A DNA stretch of 63,112 nt from positions 1 through 63,112 of the forward strand of contig DAOTXN010000144.1 of the NCBI GenBank assembly GCA_034435435.1. Direction: 5' to 3'. Position 1 is the first letter of the stretch; each line of letters begins with the position of its first letter. Below, one piece after another: positions 54,517 through 62,471 of this stretch. The notes beneath the pieces were generated by a model. That model did not search any database and was not told the DNA's origin. It was given only the letters and a program-made list of their open reading frames with translations. The translations under genes and the position numbers were made by a program. The stretch is from DAOTXN01 sp034435435. Its GTDB lineage: Bacteria; Chloroflexota; Anaerolineae; S140-20.

Positions 54517-57500
54517 ATGTCTGATGCAGCCCTGGTTCAGGCCATCGCTGCCTACGTACCTTCATCTTTGGTACGACAGGTCCTGAGCGGCGCGCCGCCT
54601 GTCCCCGGCGAGTTGAGCGCCAGCGAGGCCGTTGTTCTCTTTGCCGACATCTCCGGCTTCACCCCCATGTCCGAGGCCCTGTCTCGCGTAGGGCGGCAGG
54701 GCGCGGAACAGATGAACCAGCATTTAAACACCACCTTTTCGGCCACCATCGCCCGCATCGCGGCGCATGGGGGCGAAGTGGCGGCCTTTGGCGGCGATGC
54801 TATCCTGGCCTTTTTCCCGCAGCAGACCGACGAAACAGCCATGAGCGTCGCCTGGCGGGCGCTTTCGTGCGCCCAAGCCATGCGCGAGGCCATGACCGCC
54901 TTTGAGCACATCCAGACGCTCGCCGGTCCCTTTAGCCTGCGTATGAAGTACGGTTTGAGCCGCGGACGTATCATCGTGGTGAACGTCGGCTCACCGGAGA
55001 CCGGTCTCGAATTCGTCATTGCTGGGGCTTGTGTGGACCAGGCCGTTAATAACGAAAACTTTGCCGAAAGCGGCCAGATCATCGCCGACGATAGCGTGCT
55101 TGCCCCTCTGACGGATCGGATCGTGATAACGCCCATCGGACGGGGCGTTGCGCGCGTAGAAGCGGTGGAAGCGGCCCCGATCCGGGCGCGCCCCGCCATT
55201 GATTATGCTAATCTGGACCCACGGCAGCGCCAGATCGTTCTGGATGCCATCGCCCCCTATTTGCCCACTCAACTCTTTGAAGACCTGGTAGCAAAAGCAA
55301 GTTTCGTAGGCGACCACCGTCCGATCACCAATCTCTTTGTCTACTTTTCCGGGTTGGACTATGATCACGACCCCGACGTGGGCCACAAGCTTGAAACTTT
55401 TGTCCTGCGCGCGCAAGAGATCATCCATCGCTACGATGGCACACTCAACCGGGTGCTCACGGGCGACAAGGGCAGCCAGATGCATATCCTCTTCGGAGCG
55501 CCGGTAGCCCACGAGGACGACAAGGCCCGCGCTCTGCGCTGCGCCTTGAAATTGAGAGATGAACTGAGCGCCTTGCCGTTCATCGCCGCGCAGCGCATCG
55601 GGATGGCGTCGGGTTATGTTTTTGCCGGCCCGGTAGGAGCGGTAGCCCACCTGGCGCACGCCGAGACCGAAAAGTGGCCCGCCGTGACGCGCAGCGAGTA
55701 CACGGTGATGGGCGACATTGTCAATCTCTCGGCCCGGCTCACCGGCGTCTGCCCGCCCGGACAGATCATTGCCGATCCCTACACTCGTTCGCGCACGGCC
55801 CAGCGTTTTGAATTTCGCTCTTTCGGCCCGGTCAAGCTCAAGGGCAAGAGCCAACCCGTCACCCCTTACTTGGTCGAAGGAGAGCGGGCGGCCGAGAACA
55901 CGCTGGTCACGCGCTACCTGTTGAGCGAGCGACCGCTGGTCGGACGGCGTCAAGAGTGTACCATCATTGAGCGCATAGTGGATCAGGCCATCCACGGGCA
56001 GGGGCAAGTATTGGCCGTGAGCGGGCCGGCCGGGGTGGGCAAGAGCCGACTGGTCGAAGAGGCTGTGCGGCGCTGGCTGCGGGCGGCTGGCGTGGGCTAT
56101 GGCGGCGACTGCGTGTCGCACGGATCCGAGATCCCCTACCTGCCCTGGGCCGATTTGTGGCGGGCGCAGTTCGATCTGCACGAGAACGACACGCCCCACG
56201 AGCGCCAGGCCAAAATTCTGCACACAGGGCAAAAGTTAGGGCTGGCATTGGACGAGTGGGCGGCGCTGGCGGCCGGTCTGTTAGGGCTGCCTGGCCGTGA
56301 GGATGAGCACCCTGCACTGGCTACTCTGGACGCCCAAGCCCGCCAGCGGCGGCTGCTGGCGTTGACCGCAGACCTCGTCACGGCTCAAGCCCGGCACGCG
56401 CCGACGTTGCTCTTGTTCGAAGACTTGCACTGGGCCGACCGGGCCTCGCTGGAACTGATTGATTACGTGGCCGAGCGCGTGGCCGGGCTGCCGGTCTTGA
56501 TTTGCCTGGCCTATCGCCCGCGCCCCGACCTGAACCTGAGCTGCCTGATCCAATCGTTCTGTCAGACCGTCGTGTTAGGGGAACTGTCTGAGGAGGACGG
56601 CGCGGCGTTGGTGCGCTCGATGCTGGGGAATGTGGATCTGCCCACGGCCTTTTTGCACCTCGTGCATGCCAAGGCCCAGGGTAATCCGCTTTTCGTAGAA
56701 GAATTGGTCAACGGTCTGGTGGATGTGGGGCTTTTGGTCCCGGAAAACGGAAGCTATCACGTCACCGGCGACCTGGCAGGTATCCAAATCCCTGACACGA
56801 TTGAAGCGGTGCTACTGGCCCGCATCGACCGCCTGGCAGCGCCCAACCGCGACGTGTTGCGCGTGGCTTCGGTGATCGGGCGGCAGTTCGGCTTTGGTGT
56901 GTTGCGCGGCATCTACCCCTACCCGATGATCGAGACCGAGATGTTGGACCGCTTGACCTATCTGGAGCGAATGGACCTAACCCGCCTGGAACGTCCCGAC
57001 CCAGAGCTGGAATATCTATTCAAGCACGCTCTGACCCAAGAGGTCGCTTATGCCAATCTGCCCTTTGCCCAACGGCGCGATCTGCACCAACGCATCGGAC
57101 GCTTTTTGGAGCAGCATTACCGCGACCACTTGGAGACGCTCTATGGCACGCTGGCCCACCATTTCGCCGAGGGCGGTCAGGCGGACAAGGCCTTGTTTTA
57201 TGCGCTGGCGGCAGGCGAGCAGGCCCAGGCGTTGTTTGCCAATCCAGAGGCGCTGGCGCACTATGCCCAGGCCGAGCGCCTACTGGTTCAGCTTCCGCCT
57301 GAGGGGCATGTGAATGAGGCCATGCGGCTCTACTTGAACCGGGGCGACTTGCACACACTCCTGGGCAATTTTGATCAGGCTGAGGCCGACTTGCAGCACG
57401 CTTTGTCTTTGTCTGAAACCTACCATGACCGCCAGGCCCAGGCGCTGAACCATCTGGCCCATTTGCGTTACTGGCAGGCCCGCAATGAAGAGATGCTTCA

Positions 57501-58641
57501 ATTGGCCCAACAAGCGTTGGCGCTGGCCGAAGCCGAAAACCACACCCGGGAGATCATGATGGCGCTGCACCGCGCGGCGATGGCGCAAGTCGAGCTGGGG
57601 CAGTACCCGGAGGCCACGGCCGCGTTCCTGCGCGCTCGCACGCTGGCAGAGGCTTTGGACGACCGGCGCACGTTGAGCAGCATCCACATGGGGATAGCTG
57701 TCGCCGCTTTTAGCCAAGGCCAGTTTCGAGACGCTCTGGCTGCGTTACAACAGCTCCTGATTCTGTATCGGGAAAGCGGAGACAAGGACCGCACGTCGAA
57801 CTGTCTCAGCAACATTGCCAACATTCAGTTCTATCTGGGGGACCTGAACGGCGCGCGGGCAGCTTTTGAGGAATCCATCGCCATCGACCGCGAGATCGGT
57901 AAGCGGGCCGGTCTGGCTTATGGACTGTGCGATTGGGGTGCGCTGCACTGCCATTGTGGAGATTACGCCGCCGGCTTGGCGGCGATGAACGAGGCGATTG
58001 CGATTTTTGACGAGATAGACGACCAGGCCGGCCGCGCCTACGGCGAGTTGGCGCTGGGGCGTCATTATTATCTGGACGCCGGTGAAGGAGACGCCGCCCA
58101 ACGCCTATTAAGCCACGCCCTGGTTGTGTTTCAGGATGGCGAATCCCACGAAGAGACGACCGAGGCGCTGTTAGCATTGGGACAGTTGTCATTGCGGCGC
58201 GGCGACTATGCACAGGCTCACACCGAGTTCAGCCAGGCATTGACCTTGTGCCAGGATCGCAATTTGCGCTGGCGGCTACCCGAAGCGACCGTCCGTATGG
58301 CCGAGTTGGCTTTAGCCCGGGGCGATCACGTGCAGGCTGCCGCACGGGTTCAAGAGACCCTCACAGCCATCGCCAGCGGCGGCTGCCCCGATTTTGCCTC
58401 GGCCGCTCACCTGGTCCTGGCCCACCTGGTCGACGAGCCGCTGCCCTATTATGAGCAGGCATTAGAAGCCGCCCGCCAGCACGGCCGGCGCATCGACCTG
58501 GCGCGCACCCTGGTAGCTGTGGGGCGCTACCTGCGCGACCGCAGCGAGGCCGACCTGCGCACGCAAGGCCAAGCCTACCTGAACGAAGCGCAGGCCATAT
58601 CCGATGGCTTGAGCTTGCCGCCTAATTCATCTTCATCTTGA
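54517..58641 (+). CDS. Cyclase-homology / AAA ATPase / TPR regulator
   Basis: A 1374-residue cytoplasmic protein. A first adenylate/guanylate-cyclase-homology domain (about 40-190) shows VVLFADISGFTPMSEAL, with both metal Asp positions plausible (FADISGF and FGGDAILAFF). A second, degenerate domain spans about 265-445 (LFVYFSGLDY; FGAPVAHEDDKARAL). An AAA_16-type ATPase has VSGPAGVGKSRLVEEA near 500 and LLLFEDLHWAD near 625. About ten TPR-like helix pairs fill 880-1330. This order is that of cyclase/ATPase/TPR regulators common in Chloroflexota and Actinobacteria. Whether it makes cyclic AMP is untested. ATG 54517 is chosen. Confidence 0.85.
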   Translation: MSDAALVQAIAAYVPSSLVRQVLSGAPPVPGELSASEAVVLFADISGFTPMSEALSRVGRQGAEQMNQHLNTTFSATIARIAAHGGEVAAFGGDAILAFFPQQTDETAMSVAWRALSCAQAMREAMTAFEHIQTLAGPFSLRMKYGLSRGRIIVVNVGSPETGLEFVIAGACVDQAVNNENFAESGQIIADDSVLAPLTDRIVITPIGRGVARVEAVEAAPIRARPAIDYANLDPRQRQIVLDAIAPYLPTQLFEDLVAKASFVGDHRPITNLFVYFSGLDYDHDPDVGHKLETFVLRAQEIIHRYDGTLNRVLTGDKGSQMHILFGAPVAHEDDKARALRCALKLRDELSALPFIAAQRIGMASGYVFAGPVGAVAHLAHAETEKWPAVTRSEYTVMGDIVNLSARLTGVCPPGQIIADPYTRSRTAQRFEFRSFGPVKLKGKSQPVTPYLVEGERAAENTLVTRYLLSERPLVGRRQECTIIERIVDQAIHGQGQVLAVSGPAGVGKSRLVEEAVRRWLRAAGVGYGGDCVSHGSEIPYLPWADLWRAQFDLHENDTPHERQAKILHTGQKLGLALDEWAALAAGLLGLPGREDEHPALATLDAQARQRRLLALTADLVTAQARHAPTLLLFEDLHWADRASLELIDYVAERVAGLPVLICLAYRPRPDLNLSCLIQSFCQTVVLGELSEEDGAALVRSMLGNVDLPTAFLHLVHAKAQGNPLFVEELVNGLVDVGLLVPENGSYHVTGDLAGIQIPDTIEAVLLARIDRLAAPNRDVLRVASVIGRQFGFGVLRGIYPYPMIETEMLDRLTYLERMDLTRLERPDPELEYLFKHALTQEVAYANLPFAQRRDLHQRIGRFLEQHYRDHLETLYGTLAHHFAEGGQADKALFYALAAGEQAQALFANPEALAHYAQAERLLVQLPPEGHVNEAMRLYLNRGDLHTLLGNFDQAEADLQHALSLSETYHDRQAQALNHLAHLRYWQARNEEMLQLAQQALALAEAENHTREIMMALHRAAMAQVELGQYPEATAAFLRARTLAEALDDRRTLSSIHMGIAVAAFSQGQFRDALAALQQLLILYRESGDKDRTSNCLSNIANIQFYLGDLNGARAAFEESIAIDREIGKRAGLAYGLCDWGALHCHCGDYAAGLAAMNEAIAIFDEIDDQAGRAYGELALGRHYYLDAGEGDAAQRLLSHALVVFQDGESHEETTEALLALGQLSLRRGDYAQAHTEFSQALTLCQDRNLRWRLPEATVRMAELALARGDHVQAAARVQETLTAIASGGCPDFASAAHLVLAHLVDEPLPYYEQALEAARQHGRRIDLARTLVAVGRYLRDRSEADLRTQGQAYLNEAQAISDGLSLPPNSSSS

Positions 58642-58837
58642 CCTTGGTGATGCGCTCGTCCAGCTTGCCGGCAAAACCCGACACTTCGTCGGCGTCCAGG
58701 TTGCGCAGAATCCGTTTTTCTTCTTCGCTCAGATCATAGCCTTCCAGGGCTTTGTCGGGGTCGCTGAAGAGCAGGTTGCGAAAGGCCTCATCCATCACCG
58801 CGCGACCGATAATATTTTGAACTGTTTGTTGAGACAT
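58622..58837 (-). CDS. NHLP-clan (Os1348-like) small protein, possible RiPP precursor
   Basis: A 71-residue protein: SQQTVQNIIGRAVMDEAF, then LFSDPDKALEGYDLSEEE and LRNLDADEVSGFAGKLDERI. The pattern of an N-terminal helix, FRxxLxxDPxxAL and LSxEExxxLxxLD is that of the nitrile-hydratase-like leader / Os1348 clan, used as RiPP leaders in many bacteria. The tail ITKVKMKMN has no Cys and no Ser/Thr cluster, so if it is a leader the core is unusual or absent. No modification enzyme is nearby. It overlaps the cyclase gene's 3' end by 20 nt. CAGGAG lies 7 nt before the ATG. Confidence 0.65.
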   Translation of the reverse strand: MSQQTVQNIIGRAVMDEAFRNLLFSDPDKALEGYDLSEEEKRILRNLDADEVSGFAGKLDERITKVKMKMN

Positions 58838-58874
58838 CGAAAAACTCCTGTGATTGAGATACGAGACTGAGATT

Positions 58875-58904
58875 ATTATACATCCCGTCGCCGTGTCGGG
58901 TCAA
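58875..58904 (-). promoter_or_regulatory. Promoter of the NHLP-clan gene
   Basis: On the minus strand TTGACC (58904-58899) and TATAAT (58880-58875) are 18 nt apart, about 38 nt before the start at 58837. Confidence 0.7.
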
Positions 58905-58931
58905 TAGGGTGGGCGCATCTGAATGCGTTTC

Positions 58932-58984
58932 AGTCAAGTACAAAAGAGCAGACTACTTGACTTGGCTTATCCCGCCCATATAAT
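58932..58984 (+). promoter_or_regulatory. Dodecin promoter with inverted repeat over the -35 box
   Basis: TTGACT (58957-58962) and TATAAT (58979-58984) are 16 nt apart. AGTCAAGTA (58932-58940) and its exact complement TACTTGACT (58954-58962) form a 9-bp inverted repeat whose right arm is the -35 box, a typical repressor-site position. Confidence 0.7.
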
Positions 58985-59067
58985 GAGGTATCACTGTGTC
59001 CGTATGGACATCCAAACGCAGGCCCGTAGCCAGGGCTGCCTGATTCAGCGCGAAAAGGGGGAAAGAT

Positions 59068-59277
59068 ATGAGTGACAAAGTGTTCAAAATGATCGAGCTG
59101 ACCGGCACATCTTCTACTTCAATCGAAGAGGCCATCCAGAACGCCATTGCCAAAGCGGCCAAAACCGTGCGCCACATGCGTTGGTTCCAGATCGTCGAGA
59201 CGAGGGGCAGCATTGACGGCGACCATGTAGCGCAGTGGCAAGTGACACTCAAGATAGGTTTTTCACTGGAAGACTAG
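59068..59277 (+). CDS. Dodecin family flavin-binding protein
   Basis: A 69-residue protein matching dodecin: VFKMIELTGTSSTSIEEAIQ, then AKAAKTVRHMRWFQIVETRG with the flavin-stacking Trp, and HVAQWQVTLKIGF with the Gln used for flavin contact. Dodecins form 12-mers that store or buffer flavins. Its length is usual. ATG 59068 follows GGGGGAAAGAT. It has its own promoter with an operator-like repeat, so expression is probably regulated. Confidence 0.9.
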   Translation: MSDKVFKMIELTGTSSTSIEEAIQNAIAKAAKTVRHMRWFQIVETRGSIDGDHVAQWQVTLKIGFSLED

Positions 59278-59326
59278 CAGGCTTGGCTACGGGCCAACTC
59301 GACCTTTTCTCAAAAGCCAGGCCTGC

Positions 59327-60844
59327 CTAAAACTGCCTGCGGGGGCGATATTGGATCGCCTCGGCCAGGTGGGGCGATTGGATGTTCTCGTTGCCCGCCA
59401 GGTCGGCTATCGTCCGCGCCAGCTTGAGGATGCGGTGATAGGCCCGCGCCGAGAGCTGCAACTGGGCCATAGCGGCCTTGAGCAGGCTCTTGCCTGTCTC
59501 GTCTACCCGGCAGTGCACACGCACGTCGGCAGGCTGCATATCGGCGTTACACGTGATATGCGTCCCATCAAAACGTCCTCGTTGCCGCTCCCGCGCTGCC
59601 TCTACCCGCGCTCGCACACTGGCGCTGGGTTCGCCCAGTCGGTCGTCGGCCAGCTTTTCGTATTCGACCCGCGGTACCTCTACGTGGATGTCAATGCGGT
59701 CCAGCAGCGGCCCGCTAATACGCTTTTGGTATTTGCTGACCATTCCTAGCGAACAAGTGCATTCTTTGACCGGATCTCCATAGTAACCACACGGGCAAGG
59801 GTTCATAGCAGCGATCAACATGAAACTGGCCGGAAACGTCAGCGAGCCTTGGGCGCGACTGATGGTCACGCGCTTGTCTTCCAGAGGTTGACGCAGCACC
59901 TCGAGGGTGCGCTGACCAAATTCAGGTAACTCGTCCAAAAAGAGCACGCCCCGATGGGCCAGGCTGATCTCACCCGGTCGGGGCCAACGCCCGCCCCCCA
60001 CCAGCCCGGCGTGACTGATGGTGTGATGTGGAGCGCGAAAGGGCCGCCACTGGATGAGCGGGGTTTCCGGCGGCAGCAAGTCCGATACGCTGTAGATTTT
60101 GGTGACTTCTAGCGCCTCGTCGATACTGAGCGAAGGGAGAATACCCGGCATGGCGCGGGCCAACAACGTCTTGCCGGCGCCGGGCGGTCCGACCATTAAC
60201 ACGTTGTGCCCGCCTGCTGCCGCCACTTCCAGCGCCCGCTTGACATGCTCTTGACCTTTTACTTCCCGCAGGTCGGTGACGGGCGGCGGCTCCACACCCG
60301 CCAGCGTCGTTGGGTCGAATGGCGCTAGGGCCGTCACGCCGTGCAAGTGGTTGACCAATTCGGCCAGATGAGCCACGCCGACAACTTTTACGTCAGGGAT
60401 GAGGGCGGCTTCGGCGGCGTCTTCGGCCGGCACAAAAAGCGTCTTGATCCCGCCTTCGCGCGCCTGGGCCGCCATAGGCAACACGCCCCGCACGTGGCGC
60501 ACACTGCCATCCAGAGATAACTCACCCACCACCAGCGCGCCATTCAGAGCGCCAAAGGGGAGTTGATCTGAGGCTGACAATACCCCCAGCGCGATGGGTA
60601 AATCGTAGGCCGGACCTTCCTTGCGTAGATTAGCCGGGGCCAAATTGACGGTGAGGCGGCCCCGAGGCCACTCTAACCCGCTATTTTTTATGGCCGCCTC
60701 GACCCTCTGACCGCTCTCTTTTACGGCCGCGTCGGGCAGACCTACCAACACAAAAGAAGGCAATCCGCGTCCCTTGTCTACCTCTACTTCGACGAGTTCG
60801 CCATCTAATCCAACGACGGCGCAACTGAGCACTTTGGCGAGCAT
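59327..60844 (-). CDS. comM: Mg-chelatase-like ATPase ComM/YifB
   Basis: A 505-residue protein. The N-terminal Lon-like domain (VVGLDGELVEVEVDKGRGLPSFVLVGLPD) is followed by an AAA+ module with VGPPGAGKTLLARAMPG near residues 218-234, GVLFLDELPEF (Walker B) near 295, a C4-type zinc site (CPCGYYGDPVKECTC) and a C-terminal helical domain. The family acts as a branch-migration helicase in natural transformation. ATG 60844 gives the standard MLAKVLS start; upstream in-frame codons add a non-conserved extension. It is a monocistronic unit here. Confidence 0.92.
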   Translation of the reverse strand: MLAKVLSCAVVGLDGELVEVEVDKGRGLPSFVLVGLPDAAVKESGQRVEAAIKNSGLEWPRGRLTVNLAPANLRKEGPAYDLPIALGVLSASDQLPFGALNGALVVGELSLDGSVRHVRGVLPMAAQAREGGIKTLFVPAEDAAEAALIPDVKVVGVAHLAELVNHLHGVTALAPFDPTTLAGVEPPPVTDLREVKGQEHVKRALEVAAAGGHNVLMVGPPGAGKTLLARAMPGILPSLSIDEALEVTKIYSVSDLLPPETPLIQWRPFRAPHHTISHAGLVGGGRWPRPGEISLAHRGVLFLDELPEFGQRTLEVLRQPLEDKRVTISRAQGSLTFPASFMLIAAMNPCPCGYYGDPVKECTCSLGMVSKYQKRISGPLLDRIDIHVEVPRVEYEKLADDRLGEPSASVRARVEAARERQRGRFDGTHITCNADMQPADVRVHCRVDETGKSLLKAAMAQLQLSARAYHRILKLARTIADLAGNENIQSPHLAEAIQYRPRRQF

Positions 60845-60935
60845 GGGACCCCCTTGTAGGCAATTTGCGCGACAGTTTAGCACAGAGGAGCGATGGGAGC
60901 AAATGGCAACTCGCTCCTAAAGGTTACGCTTGAGT

Positions 60936-60963
60936 TTGCTACTGGAGTCGGTTATGGTATAAT
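60936..60963 (+). promoter_or_regulatory. Promoter of the STAS/anti-sigma operon
   Basis: TTGCTA (60936-60941) and TATAAT (60958-60963) are 16 nt apart, 70 nt before the start at 61034. Confidence 0.65.
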
Positions 60964-61033
60964 GTCACTATCTTTCTGGTGATATGCCCCTTTTGGGGGT
61001 GGTCGTACATTTTTGTCTCACAGGAGGTCGTGC

Positions 61034-61366
61034 ATGGAAATTGGGACCACCGATTACAAGCGGTGCAGCGTCGTGACCGTTTCAGGCCGAGTAGACAGCA
61101 GCACTGCGCCCAACTTTGAAAAGACTCTCAAGGACGTGATCGAGGGTGGTCAGCACAACGTCGTGCTGGAACTGAGTGGAGTGGAATTTTTGAGCAGCGC
61201 CGGGTTGCGGGGAATGGTCTCCTCGCTCAAGGCCTGTAAGAGCGGCGGCGGCACCCTAGTGTTGGCGGCGCCGGCGGACCGCGTTGTGGATGTGATGCAG
61301 TTGGCCGGATTGACTTCACTCTTTACCATCTTTGACGGCGTGACCGCAGCGGTAGGTAGTTTTTGA
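61034..61366 (+). CDS. Anti-sigma factor antagonist, STAS domain
   Basis: A 110-residue SpoIIAA/RsbV-like protein. VTVSGRVDSSTAPNFEKTL, then VVLELSGVEFLSSAGLRGMVSSLK, whose SSAGLR holds the phosphorylatable Ser, then VMQLAGLTSLFTIFD. ATG 61034 follows AGGAGG. Its stop overlaps the next reading frame. It should bind and be phosphorylated by the anti-sigma kinase encoded next, controlling a sigma factor or another output that lies outside the window. Confidence 0.9.
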   Translation: MEIGTTDYKRCSVVTVSGRVDSSTAPNFEKTLKDVIEGGQHNVVLELSGVEFLSSAGLRGMVSSLKACKSGGGTLVLAAPADRVVDVMQLAGLTSLFTIFDGVTAAVGSF

Positions 61367-61368
61367 TC

Positions 61369-61827
61369 GTGTCTGCGCCGACCGCTGCCTTCCGCTTTGG
61401 TGCTGGAATGGGCATCAAACACACCCTGACTGTTCCCGGCCGTTTTGAATATCTATCGACCATTGCCGATTTTATCGCTGAAACCGGACAAAACGGAGGC
61501 TTTGACCAGGACACCATTTTTCACGTGCAAATGGCGGTAGATGAAGCCTGCTCAAACGTCATCGAGCATGCCTACGCCGGCCAAGACAAAGGCGACATTA
61601 CTCTGAACTGCAATTGCCAACCGGGAGAATGGGTCATCACCATTTACGACACCGGCCATCCCTTCGATCCCAGCGCGGTGCCCGAGCCCAACCTGAACGC
61701 CAGTCTGGACGAAATAAAAACGGGAGGGCTGGGCCTTTATTTTATGCGTCAGTTGATGGACGAAATCGAATTCTCCTTTAACGAAAAAAGGGGCAATAAA
61801 CTGCGGATGGTAAAACGAGGGGGATGA
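61369..61827 (+). CDS. RsbW-like serine kinase / anti-sigma factor
   Basis: A ~152-residue HATPase_c_2 protein. LTVPGRFEYLSTIADFIAET opens the fold, VDEACSNVIEHAY is the N box with the catalytic Asn, and DTGHPFDPSAV and GGLGLYFMRQLMDEIEF are the G boxes of the GHKL ATP site. The start is uncertain: GTG 61369 (coupled to the STAS stop) or ATG 61408, which begins just before the conserved region. It lies between two STAS genes, an unusual 1:2 partner ratio. Confidence 0.88.
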   Translation: MSAPTAAFRFGAGMGIKHTLTVPGRFEYLSTIADFIAETGQNGGFDQDTIFHVQMAVDEACSNVIEHAYAGQDKGDITLNCNCQPGEWVITIYDTGHPFDPSAVPEPNLNASLDEIKTGGLGLYFMRQLMDEIEFSFNEKRGNKLRMVKRGG

Positions 61828-61830
61828 GTG

Positions 61831-62163
61831 ATGAGCCAGGAATCTGTACCGGAAGCGTTGCGTTACGTCGCCCCTCAAGGACGGCTGGATGCACTCACCG
61901 TCCCTAGCTTTGAAGAAGAGTTGCGCAAGCATTTGGGTGGGGGCATTGCTCACGTCGTCGTAGACCTGGCGGACGTCATCTATATTTCCAGCAGTGGACT
62001 ACGGGCGCTGTTAACCGCCCGTCGCCTGGCGCGCAGCCAAGGGGGAGACGTAAGGCTGTGCCGGCTCTCGCCACGGGTTTATGAGATATTCGACATGGTT
62101 GGCTTTACCCAGGTCTTTAACATTTACGACTCACTAGAAGCCGCCCAAACTGCCTTTGCGTGA
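61831..62163 (+). CDS. Second STAS-domain antagonist
   Basis: A 110-residue protein with the STAS pattern: YVAPQGRLDALTVPSFEEEL, VVVDLADVIYISSSGLRALLTA (SSSGLR with the Ser acceptor) and VGFTQVFNIYDSLEAA. It differs enough from the first STAS protein to suggest that the two compete for the same kinase. ATG 61831 follows GAGGGGGATGAG, 3 nt after the kinase stop. A strong terminator follows about 80 nt downstream. Confidence 0.88.
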   Translation: MSQESVPEALRYVAPQGRLDALTVPSFEEELRKHLGGGIAHVVVDLADVIYISSSGLRALLTARRLARSQGGDVRLCRLSPRVYEIFDMVGFTQVFNIYDSLEAAQTAFA

Positions 62164-62244
62164 CACCGGCTCCGGTCCGCCGCAGCGCCCCCGGTGATGG
62201 GACAGCCTGCAATTACCGGAGCGACGGCCGGCCAATATTCGACT

Positions 62245-62276
62245 CAGGCGGCCTCCACTCCAGGCCGCCTGTTTTT
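62245..62276 (+). terminator. Strong intrinsic terminator of the STAS operon
   Basis: CAGGCGGCCT (62245-62254) and AGGCCGCCTG (62262-62271) form a perfect 10-bp stem with a 7-nt loop, followed by TTTTT. Confidence 0.88.
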
Positions 62277-62318
62277 CGGGTTCGCACATTACCGCACTTT
62301 CCTGCGTGTCTTGTTAAG

Positions 62319-62460
62319 GTAAGCGTTCAGCCGGTGCGGAAAAACTCACCGCGGAGCACGCAGAGACCGCTGAAATTGATCTGCCTGCTGACCATTCTGC
62401 AAAAATCCTCTGCGCTCTTTGCGATCTCGGCGGTAAAATTTCCCCTACCTGAACGGTTAC
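62319..62460. mobile_element. Miniature inverted-repeat element C (IS66-type ends), 142 bp
   Basis: GTAAGCGTTCAG (62319-62330) and CTGAACGGTTAC (62449-62460) are complementary at 11 of 12 positions. The body is 142 bp, the same length as element B, and has an inner palindrome of ACCGC...CGCAGAG / CTCTGCG...GCGGT type. The flanking octamers TTGTTAAG and AGGATAAG match at only 5 of 8 positions, so a target duplication is not clear. It lies between the STAS terminator and the GAF gene. Confidence 0.55.
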
Positions 62461-62471
62461 AGGATAAGATT

